A stretch of 64,000 nucleotides of DNA from Tissierella sp032104385 (GCF_032104385.1 NZ_DAMCHJ010000011.1:53538-117537), one strand, 5' to 3'; shown: positions 25,039 to 35,121, counted from the first letter of the stretch. Translations and numbers: made by a program. Notes: generated by a model not told the origin, from the sequence alone.

Positions 25039-26418
25039 ATGAATATTTCTGTTATATTGGCAGCAGGTGAAGGAACAAGGATGAAATCAAAGATTCCTAA
25101 AGTGCTACATGAGGTTTGTGGAAAACCTATATTAGAATATGTAATAAATGCTAGTAAGGGTGCAGCAGTGGAAAAAAATGTAGTTATTGTAGGTCATGGT
25201 GGAGATATGGTTAGAGAATATTTCAAAGAGGAGCCTATAATATTCAAGACTCAACCTATTGGTGACGATGTTCCATATGGGACTGGTTTTGCTGTGATGC
25301 AGGCAATGGACGATATAGACGATAATAGTACTGTAGTTATATTGTATGGCGATACACCACTTATTACAGAATCAACTATAAATGAGTTAATTAATTATCA
25401 CAGTGAAAATCAATTCAAGGCAACAGTACTTACTGCTATTTTAGATGATCCTACAGGATATGGCAGGATCATAAGGGAAGATACTGGAAATATACTTAAA
25501 ATTGTAGAACAAAAAGATGCTTCAGAGGAAGAAAAGAAAATAAAAGAAATTAACTCGGGTATATATTGCTTTGATGGTAAACTACTTAAATATGCTTTAG
25601 GCAAGATTGATAACAATAATGCTCAAAATGAATATTATGTTACAGATGTTATAGGCATATTAAAAGAAGAAGGTCACAAGGTTGGAGCTTATATTATTGA
25701 AGATTCCACTGAGATACATGGTGTTAACTCTAGGGTACAATTAGCATTTAGTGAAGAAGTTATGAGAAAAAAGATTAGTGAGTATCATATGGTAAATGGT
25801 GTTACTATAATAAATCCTAATAACACTTATATTGAAGATGGAGTTAAGATTGGTATAGATACTATTATTTATCCTGGAGTAAGTTTAGAGGGAAATACTG
25901 AAATAGGAGAAGATTGTATTATTGGAAGCAATTCTAGGATTATAGATAGTATAATTCATAGTGATGTTAGTATTGAATCTTCAACTATTGAAAAGAGTGT
26001 TGTGGGAGAAAATACTCATATAGGTCCTTATGCTCATCTTAGACCTAATAGTAATATTGGAAAGAATGCTAAGATTGGTAATTTCGTTGAAGTGAAGAAT
26101 TCAACCCTTAAGGATAAAACAAAAGCTAGCCATTTGGCTTATATAGGAGATGCAGATATTGGGCATGATGTGAATATAGGGTGTGGTGTTGTATTTGTAA
26201 ACTATAATGGCAAGGAGAAGTTTAGGACAACTGTAGGAGATAATGCTTTTGTTGGTAGCAATTCAAATTTAGTAGCGCCGGTTAATGTGGAGTCATGGGG
26301 ATATGTAGCAGCAGGCTCTACTATAACTAAAGAGGTACCAGAAGGCACATTATCTATAGCAAGAGCAGAGCAAAAGAATATAGAAGGTTGGGTAGAAAGA
26401 AAAGGTTATAAAAAATAA
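25039..26418 (+). CDS. glmU: Bifunctional GlmU: GlcN-1-P acetyltransferase / UDP-GlcNAc pyrophosphorylase
   Basis: 459 residues from ATG 25039 (TTGAGGTG upstream; the TTG of that site opens the longer frame). It makes UDP-GlcNAc for peptidoglycan. The N-terminal nucleotidyltransferase domain carries LAAGEGTRMKS and GDTPLI; from about residue 250 left-handed beta-helix repeats (NTYIEDGVKIG, NTEIGEDCIIG, NTHIGPYAHLRP) form the acetyltransferase domain, with the catalytic His in KTKASHLAYIGDADIG. It is the first gene of the glmU-prs-pth-mfd run. Confidence 0.97.
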   Translation: MNISVILAAGEGTRMKSKIPKVLHEVCGKPILEYVINASKGAAVEKNVVIVGHGGDMVREYFKEEPIIFKTQPIGDDVPYGTGFAVMQAMDDIDDNSTVVILYGDTPLITESTINELINYHSENQFKATVLTAILDDPTGYGRIIREDTGNILKIVEQKDASEEEKKIKEINSGIYCFDGKLLKYALGKIDNNNAQNEYYVTDVIGILKEEGHKVGAYIIEDSTEIHGVNSRVQLAFSEEVMRKKISEYHMVNGVTIINPNNTYIEDGVKIGIDTIIYPGVSLEGNTEIGEDCIIGSNSRIIDSIIHSDVSIESSTIEKSVVGENTHIGPYAHLRPNSNIGKNAKIGNFVEVKNSTLKDKTKASHLAYIGDADIGHDVNIGCGVVFVNYNGKEKFRTTVGDNAFVGSNSNLVAPVNVESWGYVAAGSTITKEVPEGTLSIARAEQKNIEGWVERKGYKK

Positions 26419-26446
26419 TAAATATACTTAGGAGGAATATATAAAA

Positions 26447-27394
26447 ATGAATTTATGCATGGGTGGAAAAAAAGTATTTTCAGGTAATGCAAATAGAGAA
26501 CTAGCTGAGAAAATCTGTAAGGAATTGGATATACCTCTTGGAACCTGTGATGTCAGTCAATTTAGTGATGGAGAAATAAATGTAAACATTAGTGAAACTG
26601 TTAGGGGCATAGATGTTTATATAGTACAGCCAACCTGTACACCTGTAAATGATAATCTTATGGAAACTTTAATACTTATAGATGCAGTAAAGAGAGCATC
26701 AGCAGGCAGAGTTAATGCTGTAGTTCCATATTATGGCTATGCTAGACAAGATAGAAAAACTAAGGCTAGAGAGCCAATAACAGCAAAATTAGTGGCAAAT
26801 TTATTTACTACGGCTGGTGCAGATAGGGTAATAAGTATGGATTTACATGCTGCACAAATTCAGGGATATTTTGATATTCCAGTTGACCATCTTTCAGGAG
26901 TACCTATATTGGCAGAGTATTTTAAAGATATTGTAGATGAGGAAACTGTTGTAGTTTCTCCTGATTTGGGTGGTGTAACTAGAGCTAGATCTTTTGCCAA
27001 TCTATTAGATCTTCCTATAGCTATAATTGAAAAAAGAAGACCAAAAGCAAATGTTTCAGAAGTTATGAATGTTATAGGAGATATTGAGGGTAAAAATGTA
27101 ATATTGATTGACGATATTATTGATACAGCAGGAACTATAACTAAGGCAGCCAGTGTACTGAAAAACTTTGGTGCAAAGAAAGTTTACGGATGTGCCACTC
27201 ATGGAGTATTGTCAGGCCCAGCTATAGAAAGAATAAGAGATTCAGAATTGGAGAAATTTATTATTACAGATACAATACCTCTTCCAGAAGATAAACAAAT
27301 TGATAAAATAGAGATAGTATCTGTTGCACCACTATTTGCTGAAGCTATAAGAAGAATTCATGATAATGAGTCTGTAAGCAAGTTATTTGAATAG
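26447..27394 (+). CDS. prs: Ribose-phosphate pyrophosphokinase
   Basis: 315 residues. It makes PRPP from ribose 5-phosphate and ATP for nucleotide, His and Trp synthesis. Visible motifs: YGYARQDRKTKAREPITAKL (ATP loop), the catalytic His in MDLHAAQIQGYF, and the PRPP-binding NVILIDDIIDTAGTI. Ribosome site TAGGAGGAA. It follows glmU by 28 bases; the ctc (ribosomal L25-like) gene that separates prs and pth in Bacillus is missing here. Confidence 0.97.
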   Translation: MNLCMGGKKVFSGNANRELAEKICKELDIPLGTCDVSQFSDGEINVNISETVRGIDVYIVQPTCTPVNDNLMETLILIDAVKRASAGRVNAVVPYYGYARQDRKTKAREPITAKLVANLFTTAGADRVISMDLHAAQIQGYFDIPVDHLSGVPILAEYFKDIVDEETVVVSPDLGGVTRARSFANLLDLPIAIIEKRRPKANVSEVMNVIGDIEGKNVILIDDIIDTAGTITKAASVLKNFGAKKVYGCATHGVLSGPAIERIRDSELEKFIITDTIPLPEDKQIDKIEIVSVAPLFAEAIRRIHDNESVSKLFE

Positions 27395-27414
27395 ATATAA
27401 CAGGGGATGATTTT

Positions 27415-27996
27415 TTGTTTATTGTAGTAGGTTTAGGAAATCCTGGAAAAGAATATACTAATACTAGACATAATATAGGATTTGATACGATAGATTTATT
27501 AGCAAGTAGAAACGATATTAAAATAAATAAGATCAAATTTAAATCCATTTATGGTGAAGGAATTATAGGAAATGAAAAGGTTCTATTGGTTAAGCCTCAA
27601 ACTTATATGAATAATAGTGGAATTACTGTTAGAGATATATATAATTTTTATAAGGTACCAATTGAAAATATTATTGTTATAGTTGATGATATTGATATTG
27701 ATTTTGCTGCAGTGAGGGTTAAAAGGAAGGGAAGTGCAGGATCTCATAATGGATTAAAGTCTATAATATATTTACTACAGAAAGATGATTTTCCTAGGGT
27801 TAAAATAGGTATTGGAAAAAAGCATGAATCTCAAGACTTAGCAAATTTTGTTTTAAGTAGATTTTCAAAGGAAGAAAGAGAGGTTATTGAAGGCTCTATC
27901 TTAATTGGAGCCGAATCTGTAGAAGCAATTATAAAATATGGTATAGATGAATCTATGAATGAATTTAATACTAAAGGCAATAGAGCCCAGGAATAA
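27415..27996 (+). CDS. pth: Peptidyl-tRNA hydrolase
   Basis: 193 residues starting at TTG 27415 after GGGGATGAT. It cleaves peptidyl-tRNA released from stalled ribosomes. The family signature VGLGNPGKEYTNTRHNIGF with catalytic His19 is at the N-terminus; KPQTYMNNSG and the KRKGSAGSHNGLKSI lid motif follow. Known as spoVC in Bacillus because mutants affect sporulation. An 8-bp stem overlaps its stop codon before mfd. Confidence 0.97.
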   Translation: MFIVVGLGNPGKEYTNTRHNIGFDTIDLLASRNDIKINKIKFKSIYGEGIIGNEKVLLVKPQTYMNNSGITVRDIYNFYKVPIENIIVIVDDIDIDFAAVRVKRKGSAGSHNGLKSIIYLLQKDDFPRVKIGIGKKHESQDLANFVLSRFSKEEREVIEGSILIGAESVEAIIKYGIDESMNEFNTKGNRAQE

Positions 27997-28005
27997 ACCT
28001 GGGCT
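27984..28005 (+). terminator. Hairpin between pth and mfd
   Basis: AGCCCAGG (27984-27991) and CCTGGGCT (27998-28005) flank the pth stop codon. No T run follows, so attenuation or RNA stabilisation is more likely than full termination. Confidence 0.5.
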
Positions 28006-28031
28006 ATGGTCTTTTCTAAAGGAGTGAGGAT

Positions 28032-31000
28032 ATGCCCAATTTTTTAATAGATCCATTGGATAATTTAGTTGCCTATAATAAACTAAAGAAAGATATAGAA
28101 AAGAAAAACAGTCCTATTGCTACTTATGGTATCATCGATGAAAGCATAGGGCATATTCTTTATGCCCTAAAGGAGCATACTAAAAGACAGATACTAATAA
28201 TAAGTTATAATGAAATAAGAAGTAGAAGAATTTATGAAGATTTGAAGAATTTAGGTAATGACAATGTATTTTTGCTTCCAAAGAGAGAACTATTGTTTTA
28301 TGAAGTAGATGCTTTTAGTTATGAGAATACTAATGAAAGGCTTGGGATCGTATCTAGACTTGTAGAAGGAGAAGATTTATTACTTGTTACTTCTATAGAG
28401 GCTATATTTCATAAATTAATGTCAAAAGAAGTATTTAAATTATATTCACAAGAGATAAATATAGGAGAAGAAATAGATTTAAACAATTTAATAAAGATAT
28501 TATTAGATGGTGGATATGAGAGAGTCAATATGATTGAAGGTATAGGGCAGTTTAGTATAAGGGGAGGGATAGTAGATTTCTTTCCTGCATATAGTAAAAA
28601 TCCTATTAGAATTGAACTGTTTGATGAAGAAATAGATTCCATAAGGACTTTTGATATTACCAATCAAAGGTCTATAGATGCTCTTGACAAGACTTTTATT
28701 TTTCCAGTAAAGGAGAATTTAATATTAGATAAATATAGAGAAACTATAATTGATAATTTGAATAAGGATCTAAGAAAGGCTTTATCTAAGTCGGAAATCA
28801 GCATAATAGAAAAAGAAAATATAGAAAATAAATTCAATAAATATAAGGAATATTTGACTGAAAAATTATTTATATCCAATATGGATATGATTGTGCCATA
28901 TATGCCAAAAGAATATTTAACATCTATTATTAGTTATTTAAAAGAAGATGCTATAATTTATATAGATGAACCTAAGAGGATAGAAGAAAGAGTAAAGAAT
29001 GTAGAATATGATTTTAATTTAAAGTTTACAGATCTTTATGAAGTTGGAGAGGTATTACCTTTACATTCTGATATTCTTTATAAATATGATGAATTGCTAG
29101 AGGAAATAAAGAAAAAGATATGCATTACAAATAGTGCGCTTTTGAGTGGAGATGATGGATGGAGTCCTAAGTCTATTTACAAATTTTCTATAAAGGGAAT
29201 GCAATCTTATCATAATAAGATGGATGTTTTAAAAGAGGATATTAATCATTTTAAATATAGAGGATATAAGATTATTATACTTTCAGGAACTGAGGAAAGA
29301 GGCAGAAGGCTTTATAAAATGTTATTAGATATGGATATAGAAGCTAATTATATGGCTGATAAATATGCCGAAATCAAATCTTCTCAGGTATTTATTACAT
29401 CAGGCAGCATCCATGGAGGTTTTGAATATCCAGACTTAAAGTTAATTGTAATTAGTGATAAGGAAATATTTGGTGCCGGAAAGAAAAGAATAGGGAAATT
29501 AAGAAAAAAAGATCCTAGCAAATCCATTAGTTTCTCAGATTTAAATATTGGTGATTACGTAGTACATGAGAATCATGGAATTGGTAGATATGAAGGTGTA
29601 GAGCAATTAAATATTCAAGGTATAAAGAAGGATTATTTGACTATAAGGTATAAAGGTGAAGATAAACTATATGTACCTATAGACCAAATGCATTTAATTC
29701 AGAAATATATCGGTTCCGATAGTATAAAGCCAAAGGTAAACAAATTATCAAGTGCAGAATGGGCAAGAACCAAGGAGAAAGCTAAAAAAGCTGTAGAGGA
29801 TATGGCTCATGATTTGCTAGAGCTATATGCAAAGAGAGAAAGTTATAAGGGCTTTGTCTTTTCTAAAGATGGTGAGTGGCAGCGACAATTTGAAGACTTG
29901 TTTCCTTATGAGGAAACAGATGGTCAACTTAGAAGTATTATAGAAATTAAAAAGGATATGGAAAGAACAAAACCAATGGATAGGCTTCTTTGTGGCGATG
30001 TAGGATATGGCAAAACAGAAGTAGCTTTAAGAGCAGCATTTAAGGCTGTTATGGATGGAAAGCAGGTTGCCTTTTTAGTACCTACAACTATTCTTGCTCA
30101 GCAACATTATAATACGATAATGGAGAGATTTTGTGGTTTTCCAATAAAAATAGCCACTCTTAGTAGATTTAGGAGTAAGGCAGAACAAAAGTTGGCAATT
30201 GATAATATTAGAAGAGGTTTAGTCGATATTGTAGTGGGTACCCATAGATTGTTATCTAAGGATGTTTCTTTTAATGATTTAGGGCTATTGATCATAGATG
30301 AAGAACAGAGATTTGGTGTAAAACATAAGGAAGCTCTTAAGAAATTTAAGGAAACAGTGGACGTATTAACCCTTACTGCTACACCAATACCTAGAACACT
30401 TCATATGTCTTTATCGGGAATTAGGGATATGTCTGTAATAGAAGATCCACCTGAAGAAAGGTATCCTGTACAAACCTATGTGGTGGAATTTAATGAGCAA
30501 ATGATTAGGGATGCTATTTTAAAAGAACTAGGTCGTGGAGGACAGGTTTATTTTGTATATAATAGGGTTGAAACTATAGAAAAGATTACGTCTATGCTTA
30601 GAAAATTAGTACCAGAGGCAAAGTTTGCCATAGGACATGGGCAGATGGGCGAAAGAGAGCTGGAAAAGGTTATGGTAAGCTTTTTGGAAAAAGAGGTAGA
30701 TGTTCTTGTATGTACTACTATTATTGAAACAGGCCTAGATATTCCAAATGTGAATACTATAATAATCCATGATGCCGACAAAATGGGGCTATCACAGTTA
30801 TATCAACTTAAAGGAAGAGTGGGAAGATCCAATAGAATCGCCTATGGGTATTTTGTTTATGAGAAAAATAAAGTTTTATCAGAGGTAGCTGAAAAAAGAC
30901 TTAGGGCTATAAAGGAATTTACAGAATTTGGATCAGGATTTAAAATTGCTATGAGAGATTTAGAAATAAGAGGTGCAGGAAATCTCTTGGGATTAGAACA

Positions 31001-31550
31001 ACATGGTCATATTGAAGCCATAGGATATGATTTATATGTAAAGTTCTTAAGTGAAGCTATTAGAAGATTAAAGGGAGAAAAAATTGAAGATCATATAGAT
31101 ACTACAATTGATATTAAAGTTGATGGATATATTAAACAAAGATATATAGAAGATGAGGAACAAAAAATAGAAGTATATAAAAAGATTGCCTCAATTTCCA
31201 ATAAAAGTGATTATGGGGAATTGTTAGATGAACTAATCGATAGATTCGGCGACTTGCCTAAGGAAGTAGAAAATCTAATGGATATTTCTTATATTAGATA
31301 TTTATGCAGTAAAAACAATATTAAAAACATTACTCAAACAGATAGAGATATTATTTTAGAGTTTGAATCTACAAATAATCTATCTGCAGAATTATTGCAT
31401 TTTTTATCTACAGAATATGGTAGAAGATTATCTTTTGATTTATCTATGGAACCCTCATTTAAATTTAGAGTAAAGAATAATGTGCTGGAAGAGTTAGAAC
31501 TTCTTGTAGAAAAAATTAATGGTTTTAATAATGGACAAAATAATATATAA
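28032..31550 (+). CDS. mfd: Transcription-repair coupling factor
   Basis: 1172 residues, the normal size. Mfd removes RNA polymerase stalled at DNA damage and recruits UvrABC. The N-terminal UvrB-like part (GIGQFSIRGGIVDFFP) is followed by the CarD-like RNA polymerase interaction domain (GDYVVHENHGIGRYEG, about 510-525), then a RecG-like translocase with GDVGYGKTEVA (Walker A 655-662), DEEQRFGVKHKE (756 on) and QLKGRVGRSNR, and a C-terminal regulatory domain from about 1020. Ribosome site AAGGAGTGA. Part of the conserved pth-mfd pair. Confidence 0.97.
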   Translation: MPNFLIDPLDNLVAYNKLKKDIEKKNSPIATYGIIDESIGHILYALKEHTKRQILIISYNEIRSRRIYEDLKNLGNDNVFLLPKRELLFYEVDAFSYENTNERLGIVSRLVEGEDLLLVTSIEAIFHKLMSKEVFKLYSQEINIGEEIDLNNLIKILLDGGYERVNMIEGIGQFSIRGGIVDFFPAYSKNPIRIELFDEEIDSIRTFDITNQRSIDALDKTFIFPVKENLILDKYRETIIDNLNKDLRKALSKSEISIIEKENIENKFNKYKEYLTEKLFISNMDMIVPYMPKEYLTSIISYLKEDAIIYIDEPKRIEERVKNVEYDFNLKFTDLYEVGEVLPLHSDILYKYDELLEEIKKKICITNSALLSGDDGWSPKSIYKFSIKGMQSYHNKMDVLKEDINHFKYRGYKIIILSGTEERGRRLYKMLLDMDIEANYMADKYAEIKSSQVFITSGSIHGGFEYPDLKLIVISDKEIFGAGKKRIGKLRKKDPSKSISFSDLNIGDYVVHENHGIGRYEGVEQLNIQGIKKDYLTIRYKGEDKLYVPIDQMHLIQKYIGSDSIKPKVNKLSSAEWARTKEKAKKAVEDMAHDLLELYAKRESYKGFVFSKDGEWQRQFEDLFPYEETDGQLRSIIEIKKDMERTKPMDRLLCGDVGYGKTEVALRAAFKAVMDGKQVAFLVPTTILAQQHYNTIMERFCGFPIKIATLSRFRSKAEQKLAIDNIRRGLVDIVVGTHRLLSKDVSFNDLGLLIIDEEQRFGVKHKEALKKFKETVDVLTLTATPIPRTLHMSLSGIRDMSVIEDPPEERYPVQTYVVEFNEQMIRDAILKELGRGGQVYFVYNRVETIEKITSMLRKLVPEAKFAIGHGQMGERELEKVMVSFLEKEVDVLVCTTIIETGLDIPNVNTIIIHDADKMGLSQLYQLKGRVGRSNRIAYGYFVYEKNKVLSEVAEKRLRAIKEFTEFGSGFKIAMRDLEIRGAGNLLGLEQHGHIEAIGYDLYVKFLSEAIRRLKGEKIEDHIDTTIDIKVDGYIKQRYIEDEEQKIEVYKKIASISNKSDYGELLDELIDRFGDLPKEVENLMDISYIRYLCSKNNIKNITQTDRDIILEFESTNNLSAELLHFLSTEYGRRLSFDLSMEPSFKFRVKNNVLEELELLVEKINGFNNGQNNI

Positions 31551-31583
31551 TAGATATAGATTTAATAAATAGATTTAGAGAGG

Positions 31584-32543
31584 ATGTTATTATTGAACAG
31601 AATAAGATATAGAAGATTTGCAATAATAGGGCTATTATTAGCACTTATTTTGACTATAAGTGGGTGTACAAGTAATAAAGAAAATATTATTGCAAAAGTA
31701 GATGGAGATAATATTACAAAAGAAGAATTTGAAAGCGATTTTCAGGTATTTAAAAGGATTTCTGAGCAACAACTTGGGGAAGATGCTTTATCTCAAGTAG
31801 GAGAAGATGGAAAAACTTTAGAGGAAGAACTTAAGCAGAGAATAGTTGAAAAGTTGATTATGGAAAGACTTATAGAAAAAGAGGCAAAAAAAATGAATAT
31901 TGAAATTGCCTCAGAGGAAATTAAAGAACAGATGGAAGAATATATTAGTGTAATCGGCGGACAAGAAAAATTCGATGAATTTTTAAATAATAGCCATATA
32001 TCTAAAGAGTTTTTTGAGGAAAATTTAAGGAAAGAGTTATTGTTTAATAAATATAGAGAAGCTTTTTTAAATGATACTACAATAAATGAAAAAGAGGTAA
32101 AAAATTATTTTGAAAATAATAAGGAAGAATTAATTGTAGTTAAAGCATCCCATATATTAGTAAAGACTGAAGAAGAAGGTAAAAAAGTATTAAAAAAACT
32201 TAAAGCAGGGGAAGATTTTGCAAAACTTGCCAAGGAGGTATCAATCGATAAGACTTCTGCTATACAAGGTGGAAATCTAGGATATTTTGCTAAGGGAGAT
32301 ATGATAGCAGAATTTGAAGAGGCTGCTTTTGCATTGAAGCCTGGGGAGATTAGTGATTTAATTCATACTGAAGTAGGTTACCATATAATTAAAGTTGAAG
32401 ATAAAAAGGATACTTATGAAGCCTTAAAAGATGATATAGTTATGGTACTGAAAGAAGATAAATATGTAGAAAGAATTAAAAAATTAAGAGATGAAGCTAA
32501 GGTTAAGATATTTTTAGATAGTAAGGCTAATAATACCAAATAA
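31584..32543 (+). CDS. PrsA-like lipoprotein peptidyl-prolyl isomerase
   Basis: Up to 319 residues; TTG 31593 is an alternative start better spaced from AGAGAGGATG. The N-terminal hydrophobic segment ends in the lipobox LTISGC, so the protein should be a membrane-anchored lipoprotein. A SurA-like helical region (about 40-165) precedes one parvulin rotamase domain with KASHILVKTEEEGKKVL, IDKTSAIQGGNLGYFAKG and EVGYHIIKVEDKK. Such foldases help secreted proteins fold outside the membrane. It follows mfd by 33 bases and ends in a very strong terminator. Confidence 0.93.
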   Translation: MLLLNRIRYRRFAIIGLLLALILTISGCTSNKENIIAKVDGDNITKEEFESDFQVFKRISEQQLGEDALSQVGEDGKTLEEELKQRIVEKLIMERLIEKEAKKMNIEIASEEIKEQMEEYISVIGGQEKFDEFLNNSHISKEFFEENLRKELLFNKYREAFLNDTTINEKEVKNYFENNKEELIVVKASHILVKTEEEGKKVLKKLKAGEDFAKLAKEVSIDKTSAIQGGNLGYFAKGDMIAEFEEAAFALKPGEISDLIHTEVGYHIIKVEDKKDTYEALKDDIVMVLKEDKYVERIKKLRDEAKVKIFLDSKANNTK

Positions 32544-32544
32544 T

Positions 32545-32598
32545 AAATACGGCAGTGAAAACGCTATTAAAGTAAGCGTTTTCACTGCCGTATTTTAT
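32545..32598 (+). terminator. Very strong terminator after the PrsA-like gene
   Basis: Perfect 21-bp arms at 32545-32565 and 32575-32595 with a 9-base loop, containing GGCAGTGAAAACGC, then a short T tract. It starts directly after the stop codon. Confidence 0.9.
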
Positions 32599-32700
32599 AA
32601 CGAACAGGAAAGTTCTGCTTTTATTTTTTTATATAAGAAACTTGAACTAAATGAGTTTCAAGAAAAGCCACCTCCAATGTTTCTCCACAAGATTTTCTTG

Positions 32701-32752
32701 CTTTAAGTTAATTACTTTAGGTACTTTAAGTTAATTAATGTAAATACATTAA
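32701..32752 (+). repeat. Direct repeats and palindrome upstream of spoVT
   Basis: CTTTAAGTTAATTA occurs at 32701-32714 and 32724-32737, 23 bases apart. It is followed by the palindrome TTAATGTA-AA-TACATTAA (32735-32752). These are possible operator sites, roughly 85-135 bases before the spoVT start. Confidence 0.5.
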
Positions 32753-32768
32753 CCTAATCTTTGAAGGA

Positions 32769-32799
32769 TGTATAAAAATTTCCTTTTAGTTAAATAATA
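32769..32799 (+). promoter_or_regulatory. Candidate SigG promoter of spoVT
   Basis: TGTATA (32769-32774; consensus TGAATA), 18-base spacer, AATAATA (32793-32799; consensus CATACTA). In Bacillus spoVT is transcribed in the forespore by SigG. The match is AT-rich, so chance is possible. Confidence 0.4.
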
Positions 32800-32835
32800 A
32801 TCTTACTACACAATTATTGTTATAGGAGGTCAACA

Positions 32836-33387
32836 ATGAAAGCTACAGGAATTGTTAGAAGAATAGATGAATTAGGCAGAGTCGTAATTCCTAAAGAAAT
32901 AAGAAGGACACTTAGGATTCGAGAAGGAGACCCTTTAGAGATATTCACTGATAGAGAAGGTCAAGTAATTCTTAAAAAATATTCTCCTATCGGAGAGTTA
33001 AATGAATTTGCCCAAGAATATTGTGATTCACTTCATGAAAGTACTAATCATACTGCCATGATATCTGATAGGGATTTTATAATAGCTATATCTGGTGGGT
33101 CTAAAAGAGAGTATCTAGAAAAGAGAATAAGCCCAGAGTTAGAAAAGTTAACGGAAGATAGGCGTACTTATTCAACAGGTGATAATAATAAACCTATGAA
33201 AATAACCTATGAAGATCCGAATGTAGAAGATTATATAGCTCAAGTAATTGCACCTATAATTATGCAAGGAGATCCTATAGGTTCTGTAATACTAATATCA
33301 AAAGAGCCAAATGCAGCTATGGGGGACTTGGAAATAAAGTTAACAGAAACAGCAGCAGGATTTTTATCTAAGCAAATGGAAAATTAA
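32836..33387 (+). CDS. spoVT: Stage V sporulation regulator SpoVT
   Basis: 183 residues. The N-terminal AbrB-type swapped-hairpin DNA-binding domain (MKATGIVRRIDELGRVVIPK, residues 1-20, continuing to about 52) is followed by a GAF-like domain to the C-terminus. It regulates forespore genes late in sporulation, tuning the SigG regulon. Ribosome site ATAGGAGGTCA. It has its own upstream regulatory region and its own terminator, so it is monocistronic. Confidence 0.97.
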   Translation: MKATGIVRRIDELGRVVIPKEIRRTLRIREGDPLEIFTDREGQVILKKYSPIGELNEFAQEYCDSLHESTNHTAMISDRDFIIAISGGSKREYLEKRISPELEKLTEDRRTYSTGDNNKPMKITYEDPNVEDYIAQVIAPIIMQGDPIGSVILISKEPNAAMGDLEIKLTETAAGFLSKQMEN

Positions 33388-33388
33388 T

Positions 33389-33414
33389 AAACCTACCCTT
33401 AGGGTAGGTTTATC
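33389..33414 (+). terminator. Terminator of spoVT
   Basis: AAACCTACCC (33389-33398) and GGGTAGGTTT (33402-33411) with a 3-base loop, then ATCTTTT. Confidence 0.85.
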
Positions 33415-33483
33415 TTTTATTTGTATTATTTTTTTAAATTCAATGATATAATATAAAAGATTATGTTTTAGGGGGAAATTTTA

Positions 33484-35094
33484 ATGAATAAAAAAAGTAA
33501 TTTTTTGAGGGGAGCTGCTATTTTAGGGATAGCTGGAGTAATTGTAAAGATTCTAGGGGCTATATATAGATTACCTTTATCTAATATAATAAAATCTGAG
33601 GGTATGGGATATTATCAGACAGCATATCCACTATATACTTTATTACTTACTATATCAACAGCAGGTTTTCCTATAGCTATAGCTAAATTAGTATCAGAAA
33701 GAAGGGCAATAGGAGATTTCAAAGGAGCCTATAAAGTATTTAAGGTTACACTTACGGGGCTTTTCATAGGAGGATTACTTACAGCCTTATTTGTATATTT
33801 TACAGCGGATATAATAGTGGAAAAGTCAGGGAATAGTAATGCTTACTATGCTTTAATTGCTTTAGTACCAGCCTTATTCTTTGTACCTATTATGTCAGCT
33901 TTTAGAGGATTTTTTCAAGGACATCAATTAATGACACCTACAGCTTTATCACAAATAACGGAACAGTTCTTCAGGGTAGCATCTGGCTTGATATTAACTT
34001 ATTTGTTATTGGATAAGGGTATTCCTATAGCAGCAGGAGGTGCTTCCTTTGGTGGCTCCGTAGGAGCTATGGTAGGTGCACTTACAGTGATTTTCATTTA
34101 CCTTCATAGAAGAAAGGAAATCATAGGGGAGTTAGACAAAACTACAATTGCGGTTGAATATGAAGTAAATCATATTATAAAAGATCTTCTTATAATTGCT
34201 ATTCCGATTACATTAGGTGCAGCCATAGTTCCCATAATGGATACAATAGATGTTATGATTGTATTAAATAGGCTTCAACTCATAGGATATACAGAAAAAC
34301 AGGCAAATGCTTTATATGGTAATTTAAAGGGAATGGCACAAACCTTAATTAATTTACCTCAAGTGTTTTCCATAGCTATATCAATGAGTTTAGTACCTGC
34401 AATATCTGATGCAAATGCTAGAAGAAATAAGAAGGAAATAGAATCCATTATTTCCTCAGGAATTAGAATTACTTTGTTAATAGGATTACCTTGTGCATTT
34501 GGATTATTTGTATTGGCAAGACCTATAATTGAATTACTATATTATAATAATGATATAGAAACTATAATTAATGTTAGTAATTCTTTATCCATTTTATCTT
34601 TTAGTGTAATATTTTTGACCATAGTTCAAACGTTGTCTGCTATATTACAAGGACTAGGTAGACCGGGACTGCCGGCAAGGAACTTATTTATTGGTGCAGT
34701 AGTTAAAATTATACTTTCATATACTTTAACAATTATACCAAGTATAAATATTTATGGTGCAGCTATATCTACCGTTGTAGCCTTTGGAATTGCAACTATT
34801 TTGGACTTAATAAGTGTAATAAAATATGCTAAAATAAGGTTAAGCGCTAAAGACATATTTATCAAGCCATTTATTGCATCTTTTGGTATGGCAATAGCAG
34901 CATTTGGTTCTTATATATTTTTAATGGATATTATAAGACCTAAATTAGCAACTATAGTATCTATATTAATAGGTGCAATTTTATATGGATTACTTTTAAT
35001 TATAACGGGTTCTATTACTGAGGAAGATTTGATTTTATTGCCTAAAGGTGATAAGATAGGAAAAAAAATAAATAGATTTAAGTTAATCAAGTAG
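33484..35094 (+). CDS. SpoVB/MOP-family polysaccharide or lipid II flippase-like protein
   Basis: 536 residues with about 14 hydrophobic helices, a multi-pass membrane protein of the MOP superfamily. The N-terminus NFLRGAAILGIAGVIVKILG and the segment GMGYYQTAYPLYTLLLTIST are typical of SpoVB/YabM-type exporters. SpoVB is needed for spore cortex synthesis and is proposed to move peptidoglycan precursors; YtgP and MurJ are relatives, so exact function is inferred from position after spoVT and before mazG, matching Bacillus yabM. Ribosome site AGGGGGAAA. Confidence 0.85.
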   Translation: MNKKSNFLRGAAILGIAGVIVKILGAIYRLPLSNIIKSEGMGYYQTAYPLYTLLLTISTAGFPIAIAKLVSERRAIGDFKGAYKVFKVTLTGLFIGGLLTALFVYFTADIIVEKSGNSNAYYALIALVPALFFVPIMSAFRGFFQGHQLMTPTALSQITEQFFRVASGLILTYLLLDKGIPIAAGGASFGGSVGAMVGALTVIFIYLHRRKEIIGELDKTTIAVEYEVNHIIKDLLIIAIPITLGAAIVPIMDTIDVMIVLNRLQLIGYTEKQANALYGNLKGMAQTLINLPQVFSIAISMSLVPAISDANARRNKKEIESIISSGIRITLLIGLPCAFGLFVLARPIIELLYYNNDIETIINVSNSLSILSFSVIFLTIVQTLSAILQGLGRPGLPARNLFIGAVVKIILSYTLTIIPSINIYGAAISTVVAFGIATILDLISVIKYAKIRLSAKDIFIKPFIASFGMAIAAFGSYIFLMDIIRPKLATIVSILIGAILYGLLLIITGSITEEDLILLPKGDKIGKKINRFKLIK

Positions 35095-35121
35095 TTAACG
35101 TATTATAAAAGGAGAAAGGTT

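Noticed and set aside
27395..27414. A ctc (L25-like) gene between prs and pth
   Set aside because: Only about 20 bases separate the genes; ctc is absent here, which is common in clostridia.
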